A stretch of DNA of 56,062 nt from an uncultured Eubacteriales bacterium. GTDB taxonomy: Bacteria > Bacillota > Clostridia > Christensenellales > Aristaeellaceae. Position numbers and translations under genes: made by a program. Under the pieces are notes generated by a model. It was given only the letters and a program-made list of their open reading frames with translations, ran no database searches and was not told where the DNA came from. The stretch is taken from positions 1 through 56,062 of the forward strand of contig CACYTF010000014.1 in assembly GCA_902777335.1 (NCBI GenBank). Reading direction: 5' to 3'. Shown here piece by piece: positions 36,601 to 44,893 of this stretch; the stretch's first letter is position 1; each line of letters starts with the position of its first letter.

Positions 36601-36963
36601 GGCTGAACAGTCTTGGGGGATCAAAATGGGCATCATGATGTTGTTCTCATGATTGTGTTCTGGAATAACACTTTTTTTCCAATTATCCTTGCCTATTTTC
36701 AGTATTTTCTGCAGCGTCATGATCACGGAAGTCTTCCCAGAGCCACGCGAACCCAGAATAGAAATAGCGTTGTTATAGCCGCGGGCATCCAGCAGAGCTT
36801 CATTCGGGTTGTTCTTGATTTTTCCGTTAAAATCATTGTGAGCGCTTGCGGCTACTTCACGGAAGCCTTCAATCGTCTTTAACACATCATCTGTATGGGG
36901 AAAGGAGCAATCCATCATTTCCTTCGAGAGTGTCTGTGCCCCAATCGGATGTTTTTTTTCCAT
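33700..36963 (-). CDS. rdrA: RADAR ATPase RdrA
   Basis: 1087 residues. RdrA is the large P-loop ATPase that works with RdrB. Walker A is GSRGSGKT at 71-78; Walker B is LFFFVIDDLDLAP with the Asp pair at 254-255, followed by VLFLVLRYLQHPNIVVLSGW as in KAP/STAND-type ATPases. The remaining 800 residues are mainly helical and have no other family mark. AGGAGGG precedes the ATG. It is the first gene of a three-gene operon rdrA-rdrB-SLATT on the minus strand. Confidence 0.92.
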   Translation of the reverse strand: MEKKHPIGAQTLSKEMMDCSFPHTDDVLKTIEGFREVAASAHNDFNGKIKNNPNEALLDARGYNNAISILGSRGSGKTSVIMTLQKILKIGKDNWKKSVIPEHNHENNIMMPILIPQDCSAKQTLLSWLIIQLLGKGDEIEKEMQSVDQGYVDRTVFKSWLNKDEKHFERDPLRECMDSLKRSFELRYKSGLKASSEGVDQVYQYMEEVRRDSGLILDLLKLVSMMADYYRYKANMNGMACDPKKEPLFFFVIDDLDLAPERSQEVLFLVLRYLQHPNIVVLSGWYEELFQNHLCIELLRNQGILHTNFLDTTFGYDDVFMKRRRQRVASLDSARRLAMDNLKKAFPPAQRYEIRSLRTDQRAFFPVAIDSDQEKDNEALNTFLPFVEDTLKQFRKVESVPFLHNYRQDYLKVYTRAFDNKARGMVNATKAFKELREKALSWGGKGEYDLTSSLLALVDALLFSNTRFAPYHCGLRDLIRIKKVILKSRDENGKVSSDCDCYFNFNGIPEVFKDYEEHAKHAQKNNMSDYKHKVQREYNYFPEVVLDAYILLNFMQNMVRYICDLPLYEHGGLDFSEALNKIYRPIEINAGSDNLLECAIRVAGLTNIPLFPTTYDFRINLNLLDAYEANGLADAQYDFTGSGSYCRLSKALQDIVGGSEASMTRQIVNADGASMQGFEFLRQKVPEWFEVILQLFDALYFCNDNLRRLAKFRSLMLQGIYEYQSQAINASKRLMPDIFDRAKKEYMLRRKNLVTDQLLDDIVACLRATDRLRRDFTAFEIGGKQYRNDKRRTSRDCHRAMEYLDLSISCNDEVNLEDFNASEYNGKLNQIRRAPIMNIDKEYLDESIISTALKYVHKDIEILLQWLRQAMENALFAGYSREKNREKQFAYLLNASKVISQYAKRWNLGFGEWTDQEDDAVDNLETLFLKYDYLDQYNKVKTIASLGPNLATGGREQYSDTLFAISNWTHDRFSHFNEEERASIEYSFDILENAVAGIRRQSMVEVPIHKVLLELGAVIAQGCADLSTTKVLWENKTSTERDTTAWPIIKESRNEFDFWQKEFHIRKYIDKTKTRERIQGTLFDIAL

Positions 36964-36999
36964 TTCTATCCCTCCTGATTCTGTCGTAAAGCAGATTTG

Positions 37000-37005
37000 A
37001 TTATA
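37000..37005 (-). promoter_or_regulatory. Probable -10 of the RADAR operon
   Basis: TATAAT on the minus strand, about 36 bases before the rdrA ATG. No good -35 is seen at the right spacing (CTGTCA at 16 bp is the best match), so an activator may be needed. Confidence 0.5.
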
Positions 37006-37063
37006 GTATCCTCAAATAATGTGACAGCGCCCGCCTTGTTATTGCAAAACATAATTTTAATTA

Positions 37064-37437
37064 TCAGCAGTTGACACGCTTCCGTTGCGTTGATGACGCG
37101 AATCTGTACGAATCGAGAATAGTCCCGAAGCGAAAGGGGATATCAACGCCCGCCGAATACAGATCGCGATCGGAAACAACGGCCTGTTCGCTCCACCTTA
37201 CGCCATAGCCGTCCGGCTGGACCTCAGCCTGATTGAATCGGGCTTGAATGTCAGCAGCTGCACGTTGCCCAGCGGCACGACATCCTCGACCTTGAATTTC
37301 CAACACTGCTTCAGTATCTCGGGAAACGCGTCTGCGAGCAGCTTTCCCAGATAGCATTGATTCTGGGCGTACCTGCCCTGCGAAAGCATCAGCAGCGAAA
37401 ACTCATATATCAGATGTTGTTTGCAGCTTTCATTCAC
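37064..37437 (-). pseudogene. Broken small gene of unknown function
   Basis: Two overlapping frames join if one base is added near 37234: the first starts at ATG 37437 (MNESCKQHLIYEFSLLMLSQ) and runs to LLTFKPDSI, the second continues QAEVQPDGYGVRWSEQAVV and SAGVDIPFRFGTILDSYRFA to the stop at 37064. The joined product would be about 123 residues. No family is recognised. It lies between rdrA and sngA in opposite orientation to sngA and could once have been a regulator or antitoxin. Confidence 0.5.
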
Positions 37438-37598
37438 ATATTGTCATAATATATATGCAAACGATAATTCAAACAGGCTTGCATCATAATAATATAAGAA
37501 TAAGCCAGGGTTATAGTTTGCCTTGAGTAGTGAATCCAAGCATGACAGACCAGTAGAAGAGAAATCAGTCTTTCGACCATCTACTGAGGAATGATCTT

Positions 37599-40500
37599 AT
37601 GAGCCTGCTTTCGCGCGTGTTCAACAAACCTGCTCAGGTATCGCTTGTACGGGAAGGACAGACGTTCTTCCTGCGTTTTTTGTATGACAATCGTTCGGCG
37701 ACCTATGCGGAGGTTATCGACAAGTGGCAGGAAATCGGGGTTCTGGACCGGTTTGTCGGTGAGGCGGGGCAAAGCTCGGTTGCCATTGGCTTGTCAGATG
37801 TGGACGCGTTGAGATCGGCGCTGAGGGGGATGCGCGAGCAGTATGCGGCCCAGAAGAAGCTGAACTTCTACATTTCAGCGGAGGTCGAGGCGGCGGATAT
37901 GGGCGCTGCGGCTCCGGATGGCTATGCCGTGCGATATGTCCGCGAAGACAACTGCCTGAGAAGGTTCCTCCCGGAGGGAACGGTGGAGCTGGAAGAGGGC
38001 TGGATGCGCCTCGGAAATCATTATTGGCGCTTTGAAAGGCTCAACGACGCGCAGCTCGCCGGGTTCCGGCGCTATGTAATTGAGCCTTCGTCGCTCATTT
38101 CCTTTTTGAAAGAGGACATAAGGGCATACTTGAACGCGGGCATCCCCATCCAGTCTGAAATCACCTGGCATGATGAACCGGCCGTTGAGATCCTGATAGC
38201 AGCCTTTGATTCCACCACCATGGAACTGCAGCCCATCTGGCACATCGATTACAAGGATATTGACGAGAGCTTTATACTGACAGACTATGTGCTGGCAAAC
38301 GATGGAGTATATCCTGGGTTGCGCCCCTCTCAACTTCAAACCGTCATTCACGATCTGAATCAATCCGCCAGACTGGAGGGTTGTGAAGCCGCACGCTTTT
38401 TGGATGAGCAATACGTTCCGTGGAAGCGACATATGATCGGAGATCTGACAGCCTTTGAGGCTGTTCATCGTTGGATCGAACCGCCCTATCGATGGGTTTT
38501 GATCGCGAGAGCCAAGGAGACTCGCGGAATCGGCCGCGCCTATGCGCATCCCTATGCCAGCGTCGGCGGAGAAGAGTTCTCCGTGGAGCAGTTGCAGGAT
38601 ATGATGAAGCAGCCCTACGTTCGCATTGCGTCAGGATGGGTGCGCAATCGGGATCTTTGCACGTTGGGCATGGATGAGAATGCCTGCATGCAGGACGGAG
38701 CGCCACTGAAGCCCCTTCGTCTGGATGCCGAACTGTTGCTGCACCAGGGCGGCAAAAAGATCGACACCATCTTCAGTGATATGCGACTGGACGGCAAGCC
38801 GTGGCGCGATCATGGCGACAAGCACAGCTGTGCCAGGAGCCACCTGGATTTCCTTGTCCACTGGGGAATCAACGGTGGTTTGACCGGAGGCTACGAGGCC
38901 ATTGCCGCCCACGGCCTGCCTCTGATCCTTCGGTTTCGCATGGATCATCGGGACGCGACGGTGCTCGTTTTGGGCAGCAAACTGGATTGCGACGCGCTGC
39001 GCGAGGCGTCGCCCTTCTTTGGAAACGCACTCAACGGCGATAAGGCGCGGCTGATGTCTTATGCCGACTATATCTCCCAGAGCGCCGAGGTGTTGAATAC
39101 GCGCTGGGATTTGGCATGTTTGATTGAGCCGGACGTCGAACTGTCCCGGGCTTCCTCCGCGATGGTGCAGGCGATGGCTTCGCTGAAATCCGCCTGCAAA
39201 ATCGGTTTCTTCTTGGATGCACCGTCCGAAAACATGGAATGGATGTCTCTGGCAACCACGATACTCGGTTATCGCGGCAAGCAAGAGCTCGTCGAGCTGC
39301 TGGTGCGCGACAGCCGAAATCCCAAACCGCTGTTTGAGGCCTATCGTTTTGCGAACAAGGCGATTGCCTTTGAACAGAGCAGGCCGGCAATACCACAACA
39401 TGACAACCGAAGCGCAACGATAGCCAAGGCAGAGGCATCCTCTGCAAACGACGGTGGCGCGGTGATCCTGCTCTGCGGTGCGCAGGGCCAGGCAATCCCG
39501 GTGCCTGCCAGGCCGACTGCTGTAAACGCTTACGATAGAATCATTGCTTCCTATCGAAAGCCAAAGGAAGATTTCTTTGAGGAAGCGCGCAAGTACGCCG
39601 ATTACGAGGGCGTTACGACGACGCATACGCCCTTTACCTGTTACTGGCCCAAGTATTCAGACATGAACACAGAACAACGCAAGTGGTATTTCTGCCTGCG
39701 CAGCCAATTGCGCAAGGGCAGCTACCCGGATACTGATCTCTCGTATCTGTTTGTCTATATCTATGAGCTGATCAACCAGATCGGCATTGAAAGCGCGAAG
39801 CAGGGCTTGAACCTGTTAATGGGGATATGGAGCCATTATGGAAACCGATATCCCCAGTTGAACCATTACCTCGGGGATTGGGTTTTCGATTATATACGGG
39901 TCAACGAGCTGGATTATCCGGTGGATCAGCTGCTCGCACAGGCGCCTGAGCTTACAGATCACGGCCTGAATGTGGTTCTGACGGAGCTGGTCGAGCGAAG
40001 GGCGCCGCTTGTGCTGCCGGTGTGGGCGCTGGAGAAGCTGTCGCAGTATCGCATAACGAGCAGCAAGTTCTATCAAAAGGGAAACGACGCGCTCGTCAAT
40101 ACAATGATCCCTGGCGCAGTGGCTGCCGCGGACATTGCGCTGCGCGAAAAGAGCGGCAAGGGAATCCTGGAGACCTATGCGGCTTTGAAGCTGCGCACGG
40201 AATCCATCAACGCCTTTTCCGGGGCGTTGATGGAATCGCCGCGGATATACCACGTGAAATACCGCAATTATACCAGCGGTTTGAAGCTGCAGAGCTTTCT
40301 GAAAAACCTGGTTCGATACATAGAAAACGCTCTTCGCGCGCATTGCAAATACAGCACCAGATTGCAGGGCGTCGAATTGGCGGAGCCCGTCAGGGCCTAT
40401 GTGGACGCCTATCTGAAAGCGACGCTTGCCAAGCCGAAAGCCGCGGAAGCGGCGAAAGAAGCGCCAAAGATTGTTCTCGATCTCAGCAGCGTCAATCGTT

Positions 40501-41177
40501 TGCGAGCGGAGTCCAATCAAGTGAGGGATGCGCTCATCGCGTCCGTGGGAGAAGAACAGACCTCGGGAGAAATACCGGCGGAGGCGCTGGTGCAGCGCCC
40601 GGCAGATGCGCCGGAAGGCTTGTTGACAGATCTGGAGCCCGTGCAGCGCATCCTGGTGCGCCTGTCCGGGGAGCAGCGGACGGTACTGGACATGATGCGT
40701 GACGCAGATTGGCAAACAGATGTCAGGCGCATTCAACAGAGGCTGCCCCAGGCCATGCCGGAGGTGCTGGTCGATGAGATCAACGTGGCGGCATTGGGAC
40801 AGCTGGGATGCGCCCTGATCGAGCGCGAAGGCGACGGGCTGGTGGTCGCGGAGGACTATCGGGACGAGCTGGAATACCTGATGCCCAGGCAAAGCCAGGA
40901 TTCGCTGTGGTCGATCGACGCGGAAGGGCTGGACGACGATTGGAGCGCCTTTTTCGAGCAGGTTCACGAGCGTTACAGCCTGGATGCGCTGGCGGCTCTG
41001 GCAGAGGGACCGCAGGCGCTTGCGACTTATGCGAAGGCGCGGAACGAAATGCCGGAGCTGCTGCTGGACGGCATCAATGAGATTGCTTCTGATACCATTG
41101 GCGATTTGGTTGCCGACTCGGACGGCATATTCGAAGACTATCTGCCCGAGATACAAAACCATCTGATAAAGGAGTAA
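37599..41177 (+). CDS. sngA: Shango SngA-like TerB-domain protein with long N-terminal extension
   Basis: 1192 residues. From about residue 640 the TerB-N domain is clear: PFTCYWPKYSDMNTEQRKWY and YPDTDLSYLFVYIYELINQI. From about 960 the TerB-C domain begins (IVLDLSSVNRLRAES). The first 530 residues (VHRWIEPPYRWVLIARAKE, LVHWGINGGLTGGYEAIAAH) have no domain I can name with confidence; there is no Walker motif there. Shango is a three-gene anti-phage system of TerB protein, ATPase and helicase, exactly the order here. The next gene begins 4 bases after the stop. Confidence 0.85.
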   Translation: MSLLSRVFNKPAQVSLVREGQTFFLRFLYDNRSATYAEVIDKWQEIGVLDRFVGEAGQSSVAIGLSDVDALRSALRGMREQYAAQKKLNFYISAEVEAADMGAAAPDGYAVRYVREDNCLRRFLPEGTVELEEGWMRLGNHYWRFERLNDAQLAGFRRYVIEPSSLISFLKEDIRAYLNAGIPIQSEITWHDEPAVEILIAAFDSTTMELQPIWHIDYKDIDESFILTDYVLANDGVYPGLRPSQLQTVIHDLNQSARLEGCEAARFLDEQYVPWKRHMIGDLTAFEAVHRWIEPPYRWVLIARAKETRGIGRAYAHPYASVGGEEFSVEQLQDMMKQPYVRIASGWVRNRDLCTLGMDENACMQDGAPLKPLRLDAELLLHQGGKKIDTIFSDMRLDGKPWRDHGDKHSCARSHLDFLVHWGINGGLTGGYEAIAAHGLPLILRFRMDHRDATVLVLGSKLDCDALREASPFFGNALNGDKARLMSYADYISQSAEVLNTRWDLACLIEPDVELSRASSAMVQAMASLKSACKIGFFLDAPSENMEWMSLATTILGYRGKQELVELLVRDSRNPKPLFEAYRFANKAIAFEQSRPAIPQHDNRSATIAKAEASSANDGGAVILLCGAQGQAIPVPARPTAVNAYDRIIASYRKPKEDFFEEARKYADYEGVTTTHTPFTCYWPKYSDMNTEQRKWYFCLRSQLRKGSYPDTDLSYLFVYIYELINQIGIESAKQGLNLLMGIWSHYGNRYPQLNHYLGDWVFDYIRVNELDYPVDQLLAQAPELTDHGLNVVLTELVERRAPLVLPVWALEKLSQYRITSSKFYQKGNDALVNTMIPGAVAAADIALREKSGKGILETYAALKLRTESINAFSGALMESPRIYHVKYRNYTSGLKLQSFLKNLVRYIENALRAHCKYSTRLQGVELAEPVRAYVDAYLKATLAKPKAAEAAKEAPKIVLDLSSVNRLRAESNQVRDALIASVGEEQTSGEIPAEALVQRPADAPEGLLTDLEPVQRILVRLSGEQRTVLDMMRDADWQTDVRRIQQRLPQAMPEVLVDEINVAALGQLGCALIEREGDGLVVAEDYRDELEYLMPRQSQDSLWSIDAEGLDDDWSAFFEQVHERYSLDALAALAEGPQALATYAKARNEMPELLLDGINEIASDTIGDLVADSDGIFEDYLPEIQNHLIKE

Positions 41178-41181
41178 TGCC

Positions 41182-42504
41182 ATGCAGAATATGAAGATCG
41201 CCCGACGCTATTCGACAGCCATTCTGAAATCCATGGGGGCAGGCGTCGTGCCGAGTATTGGGCTGGAGTACATCGCCGTGGGGCGCAAGGCGGAGGTCGA
41301 CGCGATACTGACCGACCTGACAGACATCGCAGAGGGCGGCGGGGCGTTCCGCTTTATTGTAGGCAAATATGGCAGCGGCAAGAGCTTCCTGTTGCAGTTG
41401 GCGCGAAATAACGCGCTGGAGCGGAACTATCTCGTCGCCAATGCCGACCTGAGCCCGGAGCGCCGTCTGACCGGCACCAAGGGGCAGGGACTGAAGCTGT
41501 ACCGGGAGTTGATCGCCAACCTGTCCACAAAGGCGAGGCCAGAGGGCAACGCAATGGAGAGCCTGTTGCAGCGCTGGATCATGGATGTCCAGCGGCGCGT
41601 GGAGGCCTCCGGCGTCAGCGCTGGAAATCCCGGCTTCGATCAGGCTGTGGAGGGCGGTATACTGGAGACAGCCGGCGACATGCAGGAATACGTCTATGGC
41701 TATGACTTTGCCCGTGTGCTGCTGAAGTACTGGGAGGGCTATCACGCCGAGGACGATGGTTTGAAGCAAAGCGCCCTGCGCTGGCTCCGCGGTGAATATG
41801 AGCGCAAATCGGATGCCCGTGAGCTGGGCGTGTCCCAGATTATTTCGGACGACACCTGGTACGAGGTCATCAAGCTGCTGGCGCGGCTTTCGCAAAAGCT
41901 GGGCTATAAGGGTCTGCTGGTGCTGATCGACGAATCCGTGAACCTGTATAAGATCACGAACCGCGTGTCCCGCGAAAACAATTATGAGAAGCTGCTGGCG
42001 ATGTTCAACGACGTGATGCAGGGGCGGACGCAGTATCTGGGCATCTATGTGGGCGGAACGCCCCAGTCCGTCGAGGATGAACGGCGCGGCCTGTTCAGCT
42101 ATGAGGCGTTGAAGTCCAGATTGCAGACTTCGAGCCTTGCCAGGGACGGCATGGTGGATTTTTCCGGTCCGATCATCCGCCTGGAGACGCTGAACAATGA
42201 GGAAATCTATGTGCTGTTGGAACACTTGCACGATGTGTTCTGCGCGCACAATAAGATCGACGCCCTGTTGACACAGGATCAGATGGTCGCCTTCATGCAG
42301 GTGGTGGCGAGCCGGATCGGCGCGGAAAAGCTGCTGACGCCGCGGGAAGTCACGCGGGACTTTATCTCCCTGATGAATCTGATCTATCAGAACGAAGGCG
42401 CGACCTATGAAAGCGTCATGGGCGCGGGTCAGGTCAAGCTGCAGAGCGCCAAGACCGACCCCGACGCGCTGGACGACGACGCCTTTGCGGTATTCGACCT
42501 ATGA
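41182..42504 (+). CDS. sngB: Shango SngB ATPase (BrxD-like, DUF2791)
   Basis: 440 residues. P-loop ATPase of the DUF2791/BrxD group. Walker A is VGKYGSGKSFLLQLARN near 60-76; Walker B is GLLVLIDESVNLYKI near 245-259, followed by a YLGIYVGGTPQSVEDE sensor-like segment and REVTRDFISLMNLIYQ at the C-terminus. Homologues serve BREX and Shango. It overlaps the helicase gene by 4 bases (ATGA). No BREX genes (brxA, brxC, pglX, pglZ) are present, which separates this from BREX. Confidence 0.9.
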   Translation: MQNMKIARRYSTAILKSMGAGVVPSIGLEYIAVGRKAEVDAILTDLTDIAEGGGAFRFIVGKYGSGKSFLLQLARNNALERNYLVANADLSPERRLTGTKGQGLKLYRELIANLSTKARPEGNAMESLLQRWIMDVQRRVEASGVSAGNPGFDQAVEGGILETAGDMQEYVYGYDFARVLLKYWEGYHAEDDGLKQSALRWLRGEYERKSDARELGVSQIISDDTWYEVIKLLARLSQKLGYKGLLVLIDESVNLYKITNRVSRENNYEKLLAMFNDVMQGRTQYLGIYVGGTPQSVEDERRGLFSYEALKSRLQTSSLARDGMVDFSGPIIRLETLNNEEIYVLLEHLHDVFCAHNKIDALLTQDQMVAFMQVVASRIGAEKLLTPREVTRDFISLMNLIYQNEGATYESVMGAGQVKLQSAKTDPDALDDDAFAVFDL

Positions 42505-44672
42505 ACCCGTTTTACAGGCTGGCTCCGTTTATTCAGGAGTATATATGGCGGCATCACTGGGACGAGCTGCGGGACATCCAGGTAAAGGCGATTGACGCGA
42601 TCCTGGATTCGCCCGATCATGTGCTGATCGCGGCGGGCACGGCCTCCGGCAAGACAGAGGCGGCGTTCTTTCCCATGCTCTCGATGTTGGCGGAAAAACC
42701 AGCGGAATCCTTTGGCATACTCTATGTCGGACCGCTGAAGGCGTTGATCAACGACCAGTTTGAACGCATCGCCGAGCTTCTGGACGAGGCGGATTTCCCG
42801 ATATACGCCTGGCACGGAGACCGCCCGCAATCGGAAAAGCAGCGGGCAAAGCGCCAGCCGAAGGGCGTGCTTCAGATCACGCCGGAGGCGCTGGAAGGCT
42901 TGCTGATGAACCATTCCGGCGACGCGAAGCAGATGTTCAGCGCGTTGCAATTCATCGTCATTGATGAACTGCACGCCTTCATGGGCACGGATCGCGGGCT
43001 GCAACTGCAATGCCAGCTGGTGCGCATGGATCAGCTTCTCGGCAGGAGCATCCGTCGCATCGGCCTCTCCGCGACGATTCACGACTACGCTTCCGCGCAG
43101 GCTTGGCTCTGTGCGGGAACGAATCGGGAATGCGCTCTGGTTGAAAGCCGCGAGGGCGGGCGCAGGCTGGATTTGGCCATGCGGCATTTTACACTCGATG
43201 GACGTGATGCAGAGGCGGCGGATCAGACGCAGCAGGCGCTGTATGATTATCTGTATCAGCAGTCACGGGGCCGAAAGTGCCTGATATTCACCAATAGCCG
43301 CATTGAAACCGAAGAGGTCGTCGCTGCGATGCGGGAGCGTGCGGAGCGGATGGGAGAGCCGGATGTTTTTCATGCGCATCACGGCAGCGTATCCGCGTCC
43401 CTGCGTGAAGAGGCGGAATCCGCGCTTCGGGAATCGGACAAACCGGCAGTGGTGGTGGCCACGCGGACGCTGGAGCTGGGAATCGACCTGGGCGGCCTGG
43501 ACCGCGTCATTCAGCTCGGTTCTCCTTCGACCTGTTCCAGCTTTGTGCAGAGACTGGGCCGAACGGGACGCCGGGGCACGACGGCGGTCATGCGCTTTGT
43601 GACGAAGAGCGCTCTGCGCGGCAGGATGGATTTCGAGGATATTCCCTGGGAGCTGATACAGAATATCGCCATCATACAACTGTACATCGAAGAGCGATGG
43701 GTCGAATCCTTCGTGAACAAGCCCTTGCCGTTCAGCGTGTTGTTTCACCAGATTCTCTCCGCACTGATGCAAGCGGAACTGACGCCGAGGGAGCTCGCCA
43801 GGCGCGTCTATACGCTGCCCGCCTTTTCGGACATCGCGCAGGAGGATTACATGGTGTTGATCCGGCATTTGCTGGAAACGGACATCATTGAAAAGACGGA
43901 GAGCGGCACCCTGATTCCCGGCCTGCTGGGCGAAAAACTGGCGGGGAACTATCGCTTTCTCTCTGTGTTTGCAGATCATTCGGGCTATCGCGTGGTTTTC
44001 CGTCAGAGGGACATAGGAGAGATTGACAGCCTGCCGGAGCCGGACGAAATCATCGCACTGGCGGGCAGACGCTGGCGCGTGACGGAGATCGACGCGGACA
44101 GAAGAGTGATCTACGTCGTGCCCTCCAAAGGCAAGACAAAGAACAGCTGGAGCGGCGGCGGCATGGGTATAGATGACAGGATCGCCTTGCGCATGCGGCA
44201 GGTTCTTGCGGAGGATACGCAATATGCCTATCTGTATCCCGACGCCAAGGATGCCTTGGCAGAAGCGCGGGAAAGGGCAACTCGTTACGATCTCGACAAA
44301 CCCTACAGCGTCATTGGTGATAAACAGCTGTTGATCCACCCCTGGCTGGGCAGCCGCAAGATGAACACGCTGTTTTTCTTGCTCAACAATGTGTTCGGCG
44401 AAACACTTGAAATACAGTCGACTCAAAAGATTGCATCCGGTATGGGAATCGTTGTCGCAACGGGATTGTCGACAGATGCTTTCTGGGAAAAACTGACAAA
44501 ACAGATTACAGGCGTTTCATCGGAGGGAATTATCTCCATCGCCCCGCCAACCCCTATGGACAGATACGATGCTCAAGTGCCGGAAGCTCTGTTGCGAAAA
44601 GCGTATGTGTATAATGGTTTGGATGTTGACGGATTGAGGAGAGCAATGGAAGAAGCGCAAAGGGAGTATTGA
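42501..44672 (+). CDS. sngC: Shango SngC Lhr-like DEAD/DEAH helicase
   Basis: 723 residues. Superfamily 2 helicase of the Lhr/BrxHI type. Motif I AAGTASGKTEAAFFP near 43-57, motif II as IDELH near 154-158, motif III GLSATI, motif IV region KCLIFTNSRIETEEVV, motif V ATRTLELGIDLG and motif VI QRLGRTGRRG. The C-terminal 250 residues match Lhr-type helicases only loosely. Translationally coupled to sngB; together they complete the sngABC order. Confidence 0.9.
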   Translation: MNPFYRLAPFIQEYIWRHHWDELRDIQVKAIDAILDSPDHVLIAAGTASGKTEAAFFPMLSMLAEKPAESFGILYVGPLKALINDQFERIAELLDEADFPIYAWHGDRPQSEKQRAKRQPKGVLQITPEALEGLLMNHSGDAKQMFSALQFIVIDELHAFMGTDRGLQLQCQLVRMDQLLGRSIRRIGLSATIHDYASAQAWLCAGTNRECALVESREGGRRLDLAMRHFTLDGRDAEAADQTQQALYDYLYQQSRGRKCLIFTNSRIETEEVVAAMRERAERMGEPDVFHAHHGSVSASLREEAESALRESDKPAVVVATRTLELGIDLGGLDRVIQLGSPSTCSSFVQRLGRTGRRGTTAVMRFVTKSALRGRMDFEDIPWELIQNIAIIQLYIEERWVESFVNKPLPFSVLFHQILSALMQAELTPRELARRVYTLPAFSDIAQEDYMVLIRHLLETDIIEKTESGTLIPGLLGEKLAGNYRFLSVFADHSGYRVVFRQRDIGEIDSLPEPDEIIALAGRRWRVTEIDADRRVIYVVPSKGKTKNSWSGGGMGIDDRIALRMRQVLAEDTQYAYLYPDAKDALAEARERATRYDLDKPYSVIGDKQLLIHPWLGSRKMNTLFFLLNNVFGETLEIQSTQKIASGMGIVVATGLSTDAFWEKLTKQITGVSSEGIISIAPPTPMDRYDAQVPEALLRKAYVYNGLDVDGLRRAMEEAQREY

Positions 44673-44725
44673 TGATTAAAAACACATCCTCCCTTCTCCC
44701 ACTCCCGCGTCTGAAAACAATACTC

Positions 44726-44811
44726 AAATATCTACTCCGTATGGAGGAAACAGGGTTGAAAATCTGCCGGTACTGTCAGAGAGTTATGTCCCGGACAGGA
44801 CCCTTTTTAAA
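44726..44811 (+). pseudogene. Remnant of a second AlbA_2-type gene
   Basis: About 85 bases resemble the intact gene's 46013-46095: codons for NIYSVWRKQG, then a TGA where the intact gene has TGG, then, shifted by one base, codons for LPVLSESY-x-PDR. It starts 54 bases after the sngC stop. It is too decayed to be expressed. It points to duplication or replacement at this junction. Confidence 0.6.
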
Positions 44812-44832
44812 CAAACTGAAAACAGCACAATA

Positions 44833-44861
44833 TTGCATAACAGAAATACCGATAGTATAAT
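44833..44861 (+). promoter_or_regulatory. Promoter of the AlbA_2-recQ-RT operon
   Basis: TTGCAT (44833-44838), 17-bp spacer, TATAAT (44856-44861), 33 bases before the AlbA_2 gene start. It makes the third defence operon independent of Shango. Confidence 0.65.
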
Positions 44862-44893
44862 ATAGAAAATGAAAGCCCTGTTCGAGGTGTAAT

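Noticed and set aside
41182..44672. BREX system based on the BrxD-like ATPase and BrxHI-like helicase
   Set aside because: No pglZ, pglX, brxC or brxA; the TerB protein directly upstream fits Shango.
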